Assembly (NCBI GenBank): GCA_031284225.1 | Contig: JAITAH010000273.1 | Location: forward strand, 1-5,390 | DNA: 5,390 bases | From: Dysgonamonadaceae bacterium | GTDB taxonomy: Bacteria; Bacteroidota; Bacteroidia; Bacteroidales; Azobacteroidaceae | Reading direction: 5' to 3' | Part shown: positions 5,085 through 5,390 of the stretch, piece by piece | Layout: every line of letters begins with the position of its first letter | Position numbering within the stretch: the stretch's first letter is position 1 | Notes under the pieces: generated by a model | What the model was told of the DNA's origin: nothing | Database searches by the model: none | The model's input: only the letters and a program-made list of their open reading frames with translations | Program-made: the position numbers and the translations under genes

Positions 5085-5390
5085 ACGAAGTAACCACGGC
5101 GTTTTTCCGCGGGTAATCGATCGTGTAGTGCAGTCCCCTACTCTCTTTCCGTTCCATGGCCTGTTTAATCACTAAATACCCGACATTGACAATGTTTCGC
5201 AGTTCGCAAATATCGCGGGAAACGGTCGATCGGACAAACAGGTTTTCCGTTTCGCGGTAAATAATTTCCAAACGCTCCAACGCCCGTTCCAGCCGGAGGT
5301 TCGAGCGAACGATTCCCACGTAATTACTCATGATCGAACCGACTTCCTTTGCGCTTTGCGTAATCAGCACCATTTCTTCGGTTAACGAAG
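5083..5390 (-). CDS. nadB: L-aspartate oxidase, C-terminal end (5' end beyond the window)
   Basis: The visible 101 residues are the C-terminal helical domain of NadB, the FAD enzyme that oxidises L-aspartate to iminoaspartate in the first step of de novo NAD synthesis, feeding quinolinate synthase NadA. The diagnostic parts are IMSNYVGIVRSNLRLERAL, then CELRNIVNVGYLVI, and the near-terminal ERKESRGLHYTIDYP, a signature of the NadB end in the succinate dehydrogenase/fumarate reductase flavoprotein family. The frame is open through the right edge (residues SLTEE precede an internal ATG at 5373), so that ATG is not the start, and the FAD-binding and catalytic domains lie outside. Full-length NadB is about 520-540 residues, so roughly a fifth is seen. 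It converges on the DUF1573 gene with a 66-bp gap. In anaerobes fumarate usually serves as electron acceptor, with oxygen giving peroxide. Confidence 0.93.
   Translation of the reverse strand, partial: SLTEEMVLITQSAKEVGSIMSNYVGIVRSNLRLERALERLEIIYRETENLFVRSTVSRDICELRNIVNVGYLVIKQAMERKESRGLHYTIDYPRKNAVVTS

Noticed and set aside
5083..5373. A free-standing 96-residue protein starting at the ATG at 5373
   Set aside because: The frame stays open to the window edge and the sequence is the C-terminal end of L-aspartate oxidase, so the ATG is an internal Met.

Overview
The window looks like a chromosomal segment of a Bacteroidota bacterium, most likely an anaerobic member of the Bacteroidales. Three things support this. 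The intergenic regions carry Bacteroidetes-type -7 boxes (TAnnTTTG) and no clear Shine-Dalgarno sequences. The DUF1573 protein and the C-terminus of L-aspartate oxidase are typical of that group. A complete rubrerythrin fits an anaerobic lifestyle. I see no rRNA, tRNA, CRISPR array, insertion sequence or phage gene; the gene content looks like ordinary chromosome with short intergenic regions.

Left part (1-3387). A SulP-family anion transporter is cut by the left edge and read on the minus strand. It diverges from a plus-strand gene for a large GT-C membrane glycosyltransferase (ArnT/PMT-like) across a 95-bp gap that carries a -7 box for each direction. The rubrerythrin gene follows 26 bp after the glycosyltransferase on the same strand and could be co-transcribed with it.

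Middle part (3388-4632). A minus-strand gene converges on rubrerythrin. It encodes an unusual regulator: two membrane segments flank a periplasmic domain resembling a sensor-kinase input region, joined directly to a C-terminal OmpR/PhoB-type winged helix, with no kinase and no receiver domain. It diverges from a DUF1573 gene across a 185-bp AT-rich region. That region holds a good Bacteroidetes promoter for the DUF1573 gene and three related CCGG/CCG sites flanked by A/T tracts, which are plausible operators.

Right part (4633-5390). A small secreted single-domain DUF1573 protein converges on the 3' end of nadB (L-aspartate oxidase), which is cut by the right edge. The gap between them holds a long imperfect inverted repeat.

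Functionally, rubrerythrin (peroxide removal) and NadB (a flavoenzyme of NAD synthesis known in other bacteria to release peroxide) form a plausible redox pairing, but they are not in one operon here. The most interesting object is the membrane-bound winged-helix regulator together with its candidate operator region. The glycosyltransferase and SulP genes appear to be ordinary envelope and transport functions whose substrates cannot be read from sequence.
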